Position numbers and translations under genes: made by a program. The notes beneath the pieces were generated by a model. The model was not told the DNA's origin. It saw only the letters and a program-made list of their open reading frames with translations, and made no database searches. Positions 26,269 through 34,032 of a stretch of 64,000 nt of DNA are shown piece by piece (positions within the stretch are counted from its first letter, which is position 1; the number at the start of each line of letters is the position of its first letter). The DNA is from Rhizobium mesoamericanum STM3625 (GTDB taxonomy: Bacteria > Pseudomonadota > Alphaproteobacteria > Rhizobiales > Rhizobiaceae). The stretch is taken from contig NZ_HF536773.1 of NCBI RefSeq assembly GCF_000312665.1, positions 297,582 to 361,581 on the forward strand, read 5' to 3'.

Positions 26269-26994
26269 TCACGCCTTTCCCATGGCCGCTGTCGGCATGC
26301 TGCGATTGGCGCGCCGCTCGGCGCCGTTAAAGACGCGGTCAGAGAGGCTGGTCAGGATCAGATAGAGAGCGCCGCCAACGATAAAGAACAGGAAATACTG
26401 TCGCGTCGAACCGGCGGCGACCTGACTGGTACGCATCAGCTCCGCCAGGCCTGTCACCGAGATCAGCGCCGAATCCTTCAAGCTGAGCTGCCAGACGTTG
26501 CCGAGACCGGGGATCGCGAAACGCAGCACCTGCGGGATGACAATCCGCCGAAACCTTAGGCCACGATGCATGCCGATCGCCGACGCGGCCTCCAGCTCAC
26601 CCTTGGAAATGGCAAGGTAGGCACCGCGGAAGACTTCCGCCTGATAGGCGCCGGAGATGATTCCGACAGCCAGCGCACCGGCGAGGAACGAGGGCAACCC
26701 GAGGAAACCCTCGTAACCCATCGCCTTGCCGATCGAGGTGACGGCGGAGGAGCCTCCAAAATAAATCAGATAGATGATCAGCAGTTCCGGCACACCGCGA
26801 AAGACGGTCGTATAGACGTTGCCGAGTGCAACGAGCGAGGTTCTGCCGGACAGCTTCGCCGCGGAGATTATCGCACCAAGCACGGCGCCGATCGCAAGCG
26901 CACTTGCAGTCACGGCGAGCGTCATCAAGGTGGCAAGCAGAAGCAGCGCCCCCCATCCGGTCGAGCCGAATCCAATCAGTTCCAGTGTTGCCAT
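26269..26994 (-). CDS. Polar amino-acid ABC transporter permease (HisQ type)
   Basis: The 241-residue membrane protein has VFRGVPELLIIYLIYFG (about residues 63-79) and the EAA loop AYLAISKGELEAASAIGMHRGLRFRRIVIPQ (about 126-156, quoted here in part as GELEAASAIGMHRGL). It lies 99 bases after the binding-protein gene with a hairpin in between. It is expected to form the inner-membrane channel with the next gene product. Confidence 0.92.
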   Translation of the reverse strand: MATLELIGFGSTGWGALLLLATLMTLAVTASALAIGAVLGAIISAAKLSGRTSLVALGNVYTTVFRGVPELLIIYLIYFGGSSAVTSIGKAMGYEGFLGLPSFLAGALAVGIISGAYQAEVFRGAYLAISKGELEAASAIGMHRGLRFRRIVIPQVLRFAIPGLGNVWQLSLKDSALISVTGLAELMRTSQVAAGSTRQYFLFFIVGGALYLILTSLSDRVFNGAERRANRSMPTAAMGKA

Positions 26995-27046
26995 GTCACG
27001 TTCCCCGCGCCCGCCGCTGTCTCGGCGTGTCAGAATAGCATACGGC

Positions 27047-27066
27047 CCCCGGCATTGAAGCCGGAG
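27047..27066 (-). other. Hairpin between amino-acid binding-protein and permease genes
   Basis: CCCCGGC at 27047-27053 pairs with GCCGGAG at 27060-27066 (six of seven pairs) around ATTGAA. No T run follows on the minus strand. As in the sugar operon, it sits directly after the binding-protein gene and may stabilise that part of the message. Confidence 0.4.
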
Positions 27067-27093
27067 ACCGGGACGTCCGGCCGCCGCCGGAAA

Positions 27094-27936
27094 TCAGTTC
27101 TGCGGGCTGACGTCGACCTTGAACCACTTCATCGACAGGTTTTTCACGGTACCGTCGGCAAGCGCGGACTTGATCGCTTCGTTGAACTTGTCACGAAGGT
27201 CGGTATCGGCCTGGCGAATGCCCAGGCCCTCACCCTCGCCCCAGATCGAGCCGACGATTTCAGGACCGGTAAATGCCAGCGTGTCATTGGCAGACTGGAA
27301 AGCGTTCGCAAAGTAGACGGCATCGTCAAAGCCGAGATCGATACGGCCGTTCTGCAGATCGAGATCGCGGTCAGCGCCGGTCTTGTATTCGCGGATTTCC
27401 GCGATGTCGCCGAAATTGTCGTAGACGAACTTCGCATAGACGGTGGCGGCCTGAATGCCGATCGTCTTGCCCTTGAAGGCCGCCTTCAGCGCATCGATTT
27501 CCTTAACGCCGGTCTGGCCTGGTGTCATCTTGATCGTGGCGCCCGTCCCAGCTGCATTGGCCAGCGGGCTGTCCTTGGCCGTTGCAAAGGCTGCCGGTGT
27601 CGCAGCGTAGGGGATCGTAAAGCCGATGACCTTCTTGCGATCGTCGGTGATCGACAGGGCATCCATGATGACATCGAACTTGCCGGCATTGAGCGCCGGG
27701 ATCATGCCGTCCCAGTCGGAGGCGACGAGCTTGCATTCAATCTTCGCGCGTTCGCACAGAACCTTCGCAAGCTCTGGCTCGAAGCCGCCGAGCGTGCCGT
27801 CGGCATTGGTCATGTTCCAGGGCGCGTACGCACCCTCAAGTGTAATCGTGGCAGTCTTCCAGTCCTTGGCCGCAACAGGAGCAGCAAAGGCCGAAAGCGC
27901 AAAGGCGCTGGAAAGAAGAAGCGCGCTGAATTTCAT
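27094..27936 (-). CDS. Polar amino-acid ABC transporter substrate-binding protein
   Basis: The 280-residue protein has a signal peptide (MKFSALLLSSAFALSAFAAP to VAAKD) and family 3 binding-protein motifs: EGAYAPWNMTNADGTLGGFE (about 33-52), the DWDGMIPALNAGKFDVIMDA segment (about 73-92) and DLDLQNGRIDLGFDDAVYF. The GFE-x-EL and DG-IPAL patterns fit basic or polar amino-acid binding. AGGAGAAAG lies before the ATG at 27936; the frame remains open to 28239 but that part crosses the promoter of the divergent regulator. It heads the six-gene operon. Confidence 0.92.
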   Translation of the reverse strand: MKFSALLLSSAFALSAFAAPVAAKDWKTATITLEGAYAPWNMTNADGTLGGFEPELAKVLCERAKIECKLVASDWDGMIPALNAGKFDVIMDALSITDDRKKVIGFTIPYAATPAAFATAKDSPLANAAGTGATIKMTPGQTGVKEIDALKAAFKGKTIGIQAATVYAKFVYDNFGDIAEIREYKTGADRDLDLQNGRIDLGFDDAVYFANAFQSANDTLAFTGPEIVGSIWGEGEGLGIRQADTDLRDKFNEAIKSALADGTVKNLSMKWFKVDVSPQN

Positions 27937-28036
27937 TGGTTCTTTCTCCTCTGAAGTGACGATTGACCTTACGGTCCGACACCGGTCTACGCCGGCTTGC
28001 CCGATGCCGACCTTTTTGCTGGCCGATCTTTCGAGA

Positions 28037-28051
28037 GGTTGTATAGGGTAC
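28037..28051. promoter_or_regulatory. TTGTATA-containing element upstream of the HutC-like gene (copy 1)
   Basis: GGTTGTATAGGGTAC lies in the divergent promoter region between the ABC operon and the GntR/HutC gene. The next bases form a partial dyad around GGTACC. TTGTATA resembles half-sites reported for HutC. A 13/15 match occurs after the regulator gene at 28882. Confidence 0.4.
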
Positions 28052-28128
28052 CATATGAGATATTTTGTGTTATGCAAGAGGAAAGTCGACTTATCGAGCG
28101 GATTCCACCGTTGCAAAAGGAATAAGCA

Positions 28129-28875
28129 ATGAAGCGTCCAGGCGAGATGAAGCGGGACAACGATACCGCACCGCTCTACGCCGGTGTCAAGCAGATGATA
28201 CTCGACCGGATCCATAGCGGCGAGTGGCCCCCAAAGCATCGTGTGCCTTCTGAAAACGAACTGGTGAGCGAGCTCGGCGTCAGCAAGATGACGGCCAACC
28301 GGGCGCTTCGTGAACTCGCAAGTGAGGGCGAACTGGTTCGCATTCAGGGCGTCGGCTCGTTTGTCGCGGAGCGCAAGGGTTACTCAGCCTTGTTCGAGGT
28401 GCGCAACATCGCCGAAGAGATTGCAGAGCGCGGCCACGCACATGAGGCTTCCGTGGTGATTTTGGGCCAGGAACCAGCCTCCCCGGAGACGGCGGACGCA
28501 CTGGAACTCGATATCGGCGCGCCTGTGTTTCACTCCTTGATCGTGCACAGCGAGAACGGCGTGCCGGTGCAGATCGAAGACCGCTTCGTCAACCCGGCAG
28601 CAGCGCCAGATTATCTGGCCCAGGATTTCGCTTCGCTGACCCCGAACGCCTATCTGACGGCAACGGCCCCGCTGAGCGGCTCCGAGCATATTGTCGAGGC
28701 TGCCATGCCGCAGTCCTGGGAATGCAAGCTCTTGACGATCCTCAAGAACGAGCCATGCCTTGCGATCCGTCGCCGCACCTGGTCAGGGCGGCACGTCGTC
28801 TCCACGGCGCGCCTCATCTATCCCGGCAACCGCTACCGACTCGAGGCTCGTACAGGCAAGGTCTTCGAGGATTAG
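28129..28875 (+). CDS. GntR family transcriptional regulator, HutC subfamily
   Basis: The 248-residue protein has an N-terminal GntR winged helix (about residues 17-82: LYAGVKQMILDRIHSGEWPP, VPSENELVSELGVSKMTANRALREL) and a UTRA ligand domain (about 95-240) with FHSLIVHSENGVPVQIEDRFVNP and the EHIVEAAMP segment. HutC members sense urocanate. AAGGAA precedes the ATG at 28129. It is divergent from the amino-acid ABC/lyase operon, so its effector may be a urocanate-like product of the MIO-less lyase; that link is inference. Confidence 0.9.
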   Translation: MKRPGEMKRDNDTAPLYAGVKQMILDRIHSGEWPPKHRVPSENELVSELGVSKMTANRALRELASEGELVRIQGVGSFVAERKGYSALFEVRNIAEEIAERGHAHEASVVILGQEPASPETADALELDIGAPVFHSLIVHSENGVPVQIEDRFVNPAAAPDYLAQDFASLTPNAYLTATAPLSGSEHIVEAAMPQSWECKLLTILKNEPCLAIRRRTWSGRHVVSTARLIYPGNRYRLEARTGKVFED

Positions 28876-28881
28876 CCACCT

Positions 28882-28896
28882 GGTTGTATATGGAAC
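28882..28896. promoter_or_regulatory. TTGTATA-containing element downstream of the HutC-like gene (copy 2)
   Basis: GGTTGTATATGGAAC matches the copy at 28037 in 13 of 15 positions and starts six bases after the regulator stop codon. It may be a second regulator site, perhaps left from a gene that once followed; only the pseudogene region is there now. Confidence 0.35.
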
Positions 28897-28959
28897 ATCG
28901 CTCTGGTTTTTGGAGATAGCCAGGTGCGGCGGCCTTGCGTTCCAGGTCCGGCGGAGGCT

Positions 28960-29810
28960 GATAGTCTGCATCCGATCGTATGACGAACCCCCAAAGCGCA
29001 AGCGTTTGGTGGACGCCCCCAAGGAAGCCTCGACGATCGCACTCCGAAGCGCATCGCGCACCTACTCAACTTGACCGTCCGAGGTGCCGACCGAGGTCAC
29101 GAGGGTAGGCCCGGACCCTTGGCCGCTTCGGCAAGGATGCGCACACCGGCGAGCCTATCGGGCGCAAAACTAGAATATTGCCATAGGTCACGCAATCGAT
29201 GCGGCGACGGCGGCCTGCCAACAGCATAGCAGCAATATTGCGCCGTAGCTGCCCGTCTCGATCACCTCAGAGAAGAAGTGCCCACCTTCGGCAAGCGGGG
29301 CAATCTCACACCGGAATTGCTGCCCGAGTTGGTCTCGTGATTATTGACCGCAGTACGCAAACCTTGGAGATCAGCAAGCGATCGAGCGAACGCATCCTTG
29401 TGAACGAAAATGAAGCTGCGCATCAACCGACCTTCGCAGCCCGGTAGGTCGTGAACCGGCGTCGCAATGCGGCGAGCCAATCCGTGCGGCCGCTTCACAT
29501 AAAATCTGAACCCCGGCCCCAAAGGGCCACGACGCTGCAGTTCCTCCCAGTCCCGCGAAACTTCAATTCCAATCCACAGTTCGAGGATTGAATTTCCGAA
29601 AACATACTGTGAGCACTGCAAATTATAGTGGCACACCTGCCCAAATAGCCTGCGGGGTGGTATCATTGGTTGAAACAGATGGGCAGCATGCAACGAATTA
29701 CGGGGCCGGGTGGCCTCATCGACCGTTTAAACGCCGCGACGGTGTGAGCGTCATTGAGGGTTTCAGTAGACCCATAGGTGGATTGGACGGGCTTGGCCGC
29801 CTCCATAGAA
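28960..29810 (-). pseudogene. Decayed PhnD-like phosphate/phosphonate ABC binding protein
   Basis: Segments of a PhnD-like (PF12974) protein can be read on the minus strand across several frames, from N- to C-terminus: YGSTETLNDAH near 29770, RRLFGQVCHYNLQ near 29650, then RIATPVHDLPGCEG and ADLQGLRTAVNNHETNSGSN (near 29470-29330), IAPLAEGGHFFSEVIETGSY in another frame (near 29300-29250), IDCVTYGN in a third (near 29190), and VRDALRSAIVEAS...SYDRMQTI (near 29060-28970). Frameshifts, an in-frame insertion and stops interrupt it. No complete product is possible. It fills the roughly 1-kb gap between the HutC-like gene and the metallopeptidase-like gene. Confidence 0.7.
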
Positions 29811-29896
29811 CTTTCCAAGACACATGACCCCGTCGTCCATAGTTGCAAACACGGCCAAACGATGCCGTTTTCATCAAGTATTCGGGAGGATCACAG

Positions 29897-30904
29897 ATGC
29901 CTGCTACAGTAACCGTTTGGGAGAAAGATCCTGCATTGGCAGCCAGGATCATAACGGTGCCGGCACCCGACATCGCGAAAACGCCCTTAGCATTTCACCT
30001 TATCCCGTCGCTCGGCGACAACCCACCGAAGGCGGTCGAATTTCGATACTGGAACGCCGCCGCAACACTGCGACGGGCGGCCGACTTTTGGGCTGCGAGT
30101 AGTCAGCCGCCCGTTAAGTGGCGCGGCGGTCAAGTAATGGACGTGTTCCTTGATCGAGGAGAAGCCCTGAATTCCGAGTATGACGGGGTGACTTTGAGCT
30201 TTTATCACGGCTCGACCGCAGGGCATCCAACTCTTGTCGTCTATTCGGGCGAGAGCCCCGATCTGCTTTGCCATGAACTCGGTCACGCCGTTCTGGACGC
30301 AATACGCTCAGATTTGTTCGAGGCCGATGAACTGGAGGTCAAAGCCTTCGGCGAATCCTTCGGTGACATGAGCGCGGTCCTGTGTGCGATGCAGCTTCCC
30401 ACGTTCTGCTCCTTCGTGCTCGCCGAAATTTTAGGACGGGATTTCTGGAGTAGTTCGAGCCTCTCTCGAGTTGGGCAACAATTTGGTTCTGCGCTACGTT
30501 TGGTGAAGCCGGCAGACGCGGACGTTGATTGCCTGCGCAACGCATGGAATAACCACTTCTATATCGACCCTGCTCAACTCAGTCAGGTTGGTTTGGCCGA
30601 CGCTATCTGGGCCAATGCCCATTCATTTTCCAGGATTTTTACGGGGGCTTTCTTTGAAGCGCTCTCGGGCATGCTGTCAGTCAGGGCAGGCACCTCCCTG
30701 GAGCCGGAAACTCTGCGACAGGTCAGCGACGACATGCGCGATATTCTGGTCGGTGCCACAAGAAGAGTGCAGCTTGTTCCCCGCTTTGCCGCGGAGATTG
30801 CGGCTGCCATGGTGGAGGAAAGTGACAAGTACGACCACGGGTACCCGAATGTATTCCAAGGGGTTTTCGTTCGGCGCAACATCCTTCCGCAGGCCATCAG
30901 CTGA
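29897..30904 (+). CDS. Gluzincin-like zinc metallopeptidase homologue
   Basis: The 335-residue protein has HELGH at residues 126-130 and, 22 residues later, AFGESFGDMSA with E153, the arrangement HExxH...E of thermolysin-type gluzincins. There is no signal peptide and no propeptide, unlike secreted M4 proteases. The start at 29897 follows GGGAGG; an upstream in-frame start lies in the pseudogene edge. The N-terminal 110 residues show no domain I know. Its base composition and isolation suggest acquired DNA. Peptidase activity is inferred from motif only. Confidence 0.7.
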   Translation: MPATVTVWEKDPALAARIITVPAPDIAKTPLAFHLIPSLGDNPPKAVEFRYWNAAATLRRAADFWAASSQPPVKWRGGQVMDVFLDRGEALNSEYDGVTLSFYHGSTAGHPTLVVYSGESPDLLCHELGHAVLDAIRSDLFEADELEVKAFGESFGDMSAVLCAMQLPTFCSFVLAEILGRDFWSSSSLSRVGQQFGSALRLVKPADADVDCLRNAWNNHFYIDPAQLSQVGLADAIWANAHSFSRIFTGAFFEALSGMLSVRAGTSLEPETLRQVSDDMRDILVGATRRVQLVPRFAAEIAAAMVEESDKYDHGYPNVFQGVFVRRNILPQAIS

Positions 30905-31141
30905 TGGCCAGTTGGCGGGATGTAGATTCGCGCACAAATTGCTCTTTCTTCGCAATCTCTCGACCCCTCAGTTGTCATAGCTTGCTATTTAGCGTATTCT
31001 AATTTTAATTACAAAAGCAGATGTGAACCGTGGTGGCCGTCCTCAGGATTCGGCCTGCCATTTTGTCTGGTTACGTCTAGCCGCTTTAGCATTGCACAGA
31101 CAGCACTACACAAATTCATTCTCCATCAACGGGGGCACAGT

Positions 31142-31735
31142 ATGGCCAGCGGCTGGATAATACCTAAAATTCGATGGCCAGCCCTAGCGCTTGGCTTAGG
31201 CTCTTCGCTTGCATTGACTAGCGCTGCGTTAGCGCAAGATCTTCCCTCCTGCACTTACGAACTCAACCGCGAATATCTCAGGACTGTTGTGAATCCCCCG
31301 CCGTCCGATCGACAGGAGGTAATGGATCTTTTGCACCGCTACAACTGGGCGCTTGATGACGCAAGCACTCAAGGTGTGGACGCCATGCTGCTAGACAATG
31401 TCACTTTCGAGCTGTGCACAGGCCGCAAACAGCTGCAAAGGAAGACCAATAGGACAGGGCTGCTTGATTACCTCGACGTTGTAAACGGCGAGATGGGAAA
31501 CATCAGCAGAAGACGGCACATCGAAAGCAATACCCTGCTAAACCTGATAGACAAGGACACTATTCAGGGTAAGTCCACGGTCGTCGTCACGATACAATTT
31601 ACGACAATCGAGACACCTGTGCTTGATTACACCGCAACAATGGTGACGACCTTCAAGAGAGATGCAGGCGCCTGGAGATTCGCGATGATCGTTCTGTTGC
31701 CGGATTCACCGAGGGTTACTCTAAGCGCCCGCTGA
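31142..31735 (+). CDS. Exported SnoaL/NTF2-like domain protein
   Basis: The 197-residue protein has a signal peptide (hydrophobic PALALGLGSSLALTSAALAQ, cut at AQD) and a mature SnoaL-like fold: DRQEVMDLLHRYNWALDDAS (about residues 56-75), then a beta-rich part ending in YTATMVTTFKRDAGAWRFAM. Such domains bind small molecules or act as dehydratase-like enzymes. It lies 29 bp before a two-haem exported protein, so both may form an operon. An AT-rich patch upstream (about 30985-31020) could hold the promoter. Confidence 0.72.
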   Translation: MASGWIIPKIRWPALALGLGSSLALTSAALAQDLPSCTYELNREYLRTVVNPPPSDRQEVMDLLHRYNWALDDASTQGVDAMLLDNVTFELCTGRKQLQRKTNRTGLLDYLDVVNGEMGNISRRRHIESNTLLNLIDKDTIQGKSTVVVTIQFTTIETPVLDYTATMVTTFKRDAGAWRFAMIVLLPDSPRVTLSAR

Positions 31736-31764
31736 AGTTGGTAATCCTCAGCCCGGAGAAGGCC

Positions 31765-33840
31765 GTGCGCTCTGTCGCTTTTGGATTGCTCGGTGCGCTC
31801 TCGATGGCCTTGCTGTTGTCCAGCTCTGCCACGTCGGCGCATATTGCGGTTGAGTCGACCCAATTCGATCGGCTTGGCTCTGGCACCGCAAACAGCGCAA
31901 TTCTTGCCGATGAAGCCAAATGCCGTGATCGCAATTATTGTGACCCACGGCCCTGTACGGTCCCGGTACGGCTACGGGAACCACTCACAGAAGCGCTTTC
32001 TAATAACCAAGGACATCAATTCGAAGCCTTCCGACTCTGCGAGCAATTCACCCAACTGGCTACGCACGCCGACCAGACGATGATCTGGCCCAGTTCCGAA
32101 AACAACGCCGAGGCAACTTCCTTCGCTGAGGCCTCCAGCCGCTGGAACGGCGACTTTCAATGGAAGCCGGCTTCAGCGAGCACTGACATCATCACGAGAT
32201 TCGGCGACGAGGCACGTGCCGTTTTCGGCCCGATCCCAGACATCGATTGCGGCGACTTAGCTGCGAAGGTCATCCCATTAGAAATTGACGGCAATATCGT
32301 CGACCTGAAACCAAACCCCGCAATCAGTGGAAGTCCTCTACAATTCGAACACCGCGACGCCAAAGGCAAGATCGTCAAGTGGAGCACTCAAATCGCTAAA
32401 TGTGACAAGCCTTCGCTTGCGGGCAACGTCACTTACTGCGGGATGAATTCGCGTGTAAGCCGTAGGGTGGTAGGCACCGTCGAATGGGTTTCGCTCTGTC
32501 GGAAATCGAGCCCCCACCTTGAAATAGACCCGGAACCGTACTGGCAGAAGAACAATCCGACATTCGCTCGACTCGGGATCATTGGTTTCAATCGAGAAAG
32601 CGGAGAAATCGTTTTCTTTGACGGCAGCAAGAATCGGCAACACTTTGACTGGACTACGCCCTTCACTCCCCCAGGTGGCCGATCCTATGCAGATCACAAA
32701 GGGCGAACTACCGCCGCCACGCTGTATGACTCGACCTTCCAGATCCAATGCTCCGCATGTCATGACAATAAGGCTCCGTACGTCATTAGTCCGCATATTG
32801 GCCAGGCCCGGATCGGATACTTTGGTGGAGCAGCAAGCGAGAGAGCCTTGGCCTTCAGCCTTGGCGACTACGTCCCGAAGATGAAGCGCGACGAGCGCCT
32901 ACCTTTTCGTGTTATCGGTTCCGCTTACACCGCCACTTACGCCACCGATCTTGCTCGTGCAAGAACCGTCGAAGACCCCTCCGGTAATTGCACCCAATGT
33001 CATACGCTGACGACGCAAATTACCGGGCAACGCATTGCGGCAGATGCCGCGGGCCGAATTCCGGAGGTGACGAACCCGACCTGGGCACAGGTCGTCAGTG
33101 TCCGGGCGGAGGTGTTGAAGCTTAGCGAAATCGATGCGCACCGAACGGATTGGGCTCGACGGTCAGCGTACGGCAATATCCATCCCTGGATGGTTCCCCG
33201 CGAAGGAAACAAGATCACTGCAGAGAGCGGCCAAATGAGCGAAGATGACTGGCGGCAATTGAGTAATTGCATTTGGGAAGCTGGCGGCAAAGAGTGTCGT
33301 TATAAGCCGCTCTTCACAGCGTGCCCTGCACCCGGTGTCCAATTGGGCGGGGACGGCTCCCAACCAACCGCCGTGTCGTCGGAAGTGCTCCCCGTCCCCA
33401 CCGGGGAAGTCGGAGCGAACCGCGTTCTTCGTTTGAGATGGAGCTACCTCAATGACTATGGGCATGTGCCCCAGCGTGATGATGTCCGGTTCAATATCGC
33501 GATTAAATCAACCCCAATTCCGTTATCGGGAAAAGCACCTCTGGAAAGCGACTATCCAACAATCGACGAAGCCAAGGATGCCATTGACGACACAACGGTC
33601 GGGCATGGAGGCACCTCTGGCCGAGCGATGTTCGTTGGCGACCTGTCCTACTTCGGGCATAAGCGATTTACCGATCCGGCGCCTTCCACCACGCCGCGCG
33701 AATTCCGTGCGGATCTGCCGGCCATGTGCAACCGGCGCTATCTCGCGCGCGTCTTGGCGAAACGGTTCTGCTTCGATCAAAGTGGCGTCAAGTACGCAGA
33801 CAGAGGACAAGTCCTTTTCGCCGATGTCACATGCAACTGA
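31765..33840 (+). CDS. Exported protein with two c-type haem motifs
   Basis: The protein is 691 residues from the GTG at 31765, which follows CGGAGAAGG and gives a clean signal peptide (MRSVAFGLLGALSMALLLSS). A TTG at 31738 would add nine residues. It has two CxxCH sites, CSACH at about 329-333 and CTQCH at about 409-413, the attachment sites of c-type haem, plus many other cysteines in the N-terminal half (for example CRDRNYC). I do not recognise the overall family. It is probably a periplasmic redox protein that works with the NTF2-like protein encoded just upstream. Confidence 0.7.
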   Translation: MRSVAFGLLGALSMALLLSSSATSAHIAVESTQFDRLGSGTANSAILADEAKCRDRNYCDPRPCTVPVRLREPLTEALSNNQGHQFEAFRLCEQFTQLATHADQTMIWPSSENNAEATSFAEASSRWNGDFQWKPASASTDIITRFGDEARAVFGPIPDIDCGDLAAKVIPLEIDGNIVDLKPNPAISGSPLQFEHRDAKGKIVKWSTQIAKCDKPSLAGNVTYCGMNSRVSRRVVGTVEWVSLCRKSSPHLEIDPEPYWQKNNPTFARLGIIGFNRESGEIVFFDGSKNRQHFDWTTPFTPPGGRSYADHKGRTTAATLYDSTFQIQCSACHDNKAPYVISPHIGQARIGYFGGAASERALAFSLGDYVPKMKRDERLPFRVIGSAYTATYATDLARARTVEDPSGNCTQCHTLTTQITGQRIAADAAGRIPEVTNPTWAQVVSVRAEVLKLSEIDAHRTDWARRSAYGNIHPWMVPREGNKITAESGQMSEDDWRQLSNCIWEAGGKECRYKPLFTACPAPGVQLGGDGSQPTAVSSEVLPVPTGEVGANRVLRLRWSYLNDYGHVPQRDDVRFNIAIKSTPIPLSGKAPLESDYPTIDEAKDAIDDTTVGHGGTSGRAMFVGDLSYFGHKRFTDPAPSTTPREFRADLPAMCNRRYLARVLAKRFCFDQSGVKYADRGQVLFADVTCN

Positions 33841-34032
33841 CACGTGGCAGTCCAAGCATTCACAGTCTATCGTTTGCGCCGAAAATTCATGCCACGTCGA
33901 AACTAGGTCATACACTTGCCCCGCCGATGTTTTGTTAACGCAGCTTCTTGGACGCTTGGAGAAGTGCTATCCTTTCGCCTCATGAATACCCAGGGAGCGA
34001 GCGAGTTCATCACCGGTTTGCTGGGAGTTTCG

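Noticed and set aside
26566..27954. 462-residue plus-strand open frame
   Set aside because: Antisense to the permease and binding-protein genes of the amino-acid operon, whose domains are clear.
27937..28239. Extended N-terminus of the amino-acid binding protein
   Set aside because: The extension crosses the divergent promoter and lacks signal-peptide features; the signal peptide starts at 27936.
33916..34032. Extended N-terminus of the SAM-cyclase protein
   Set aside because: A strong ribosome site and the SAM domain start favour the ATG at 34033.
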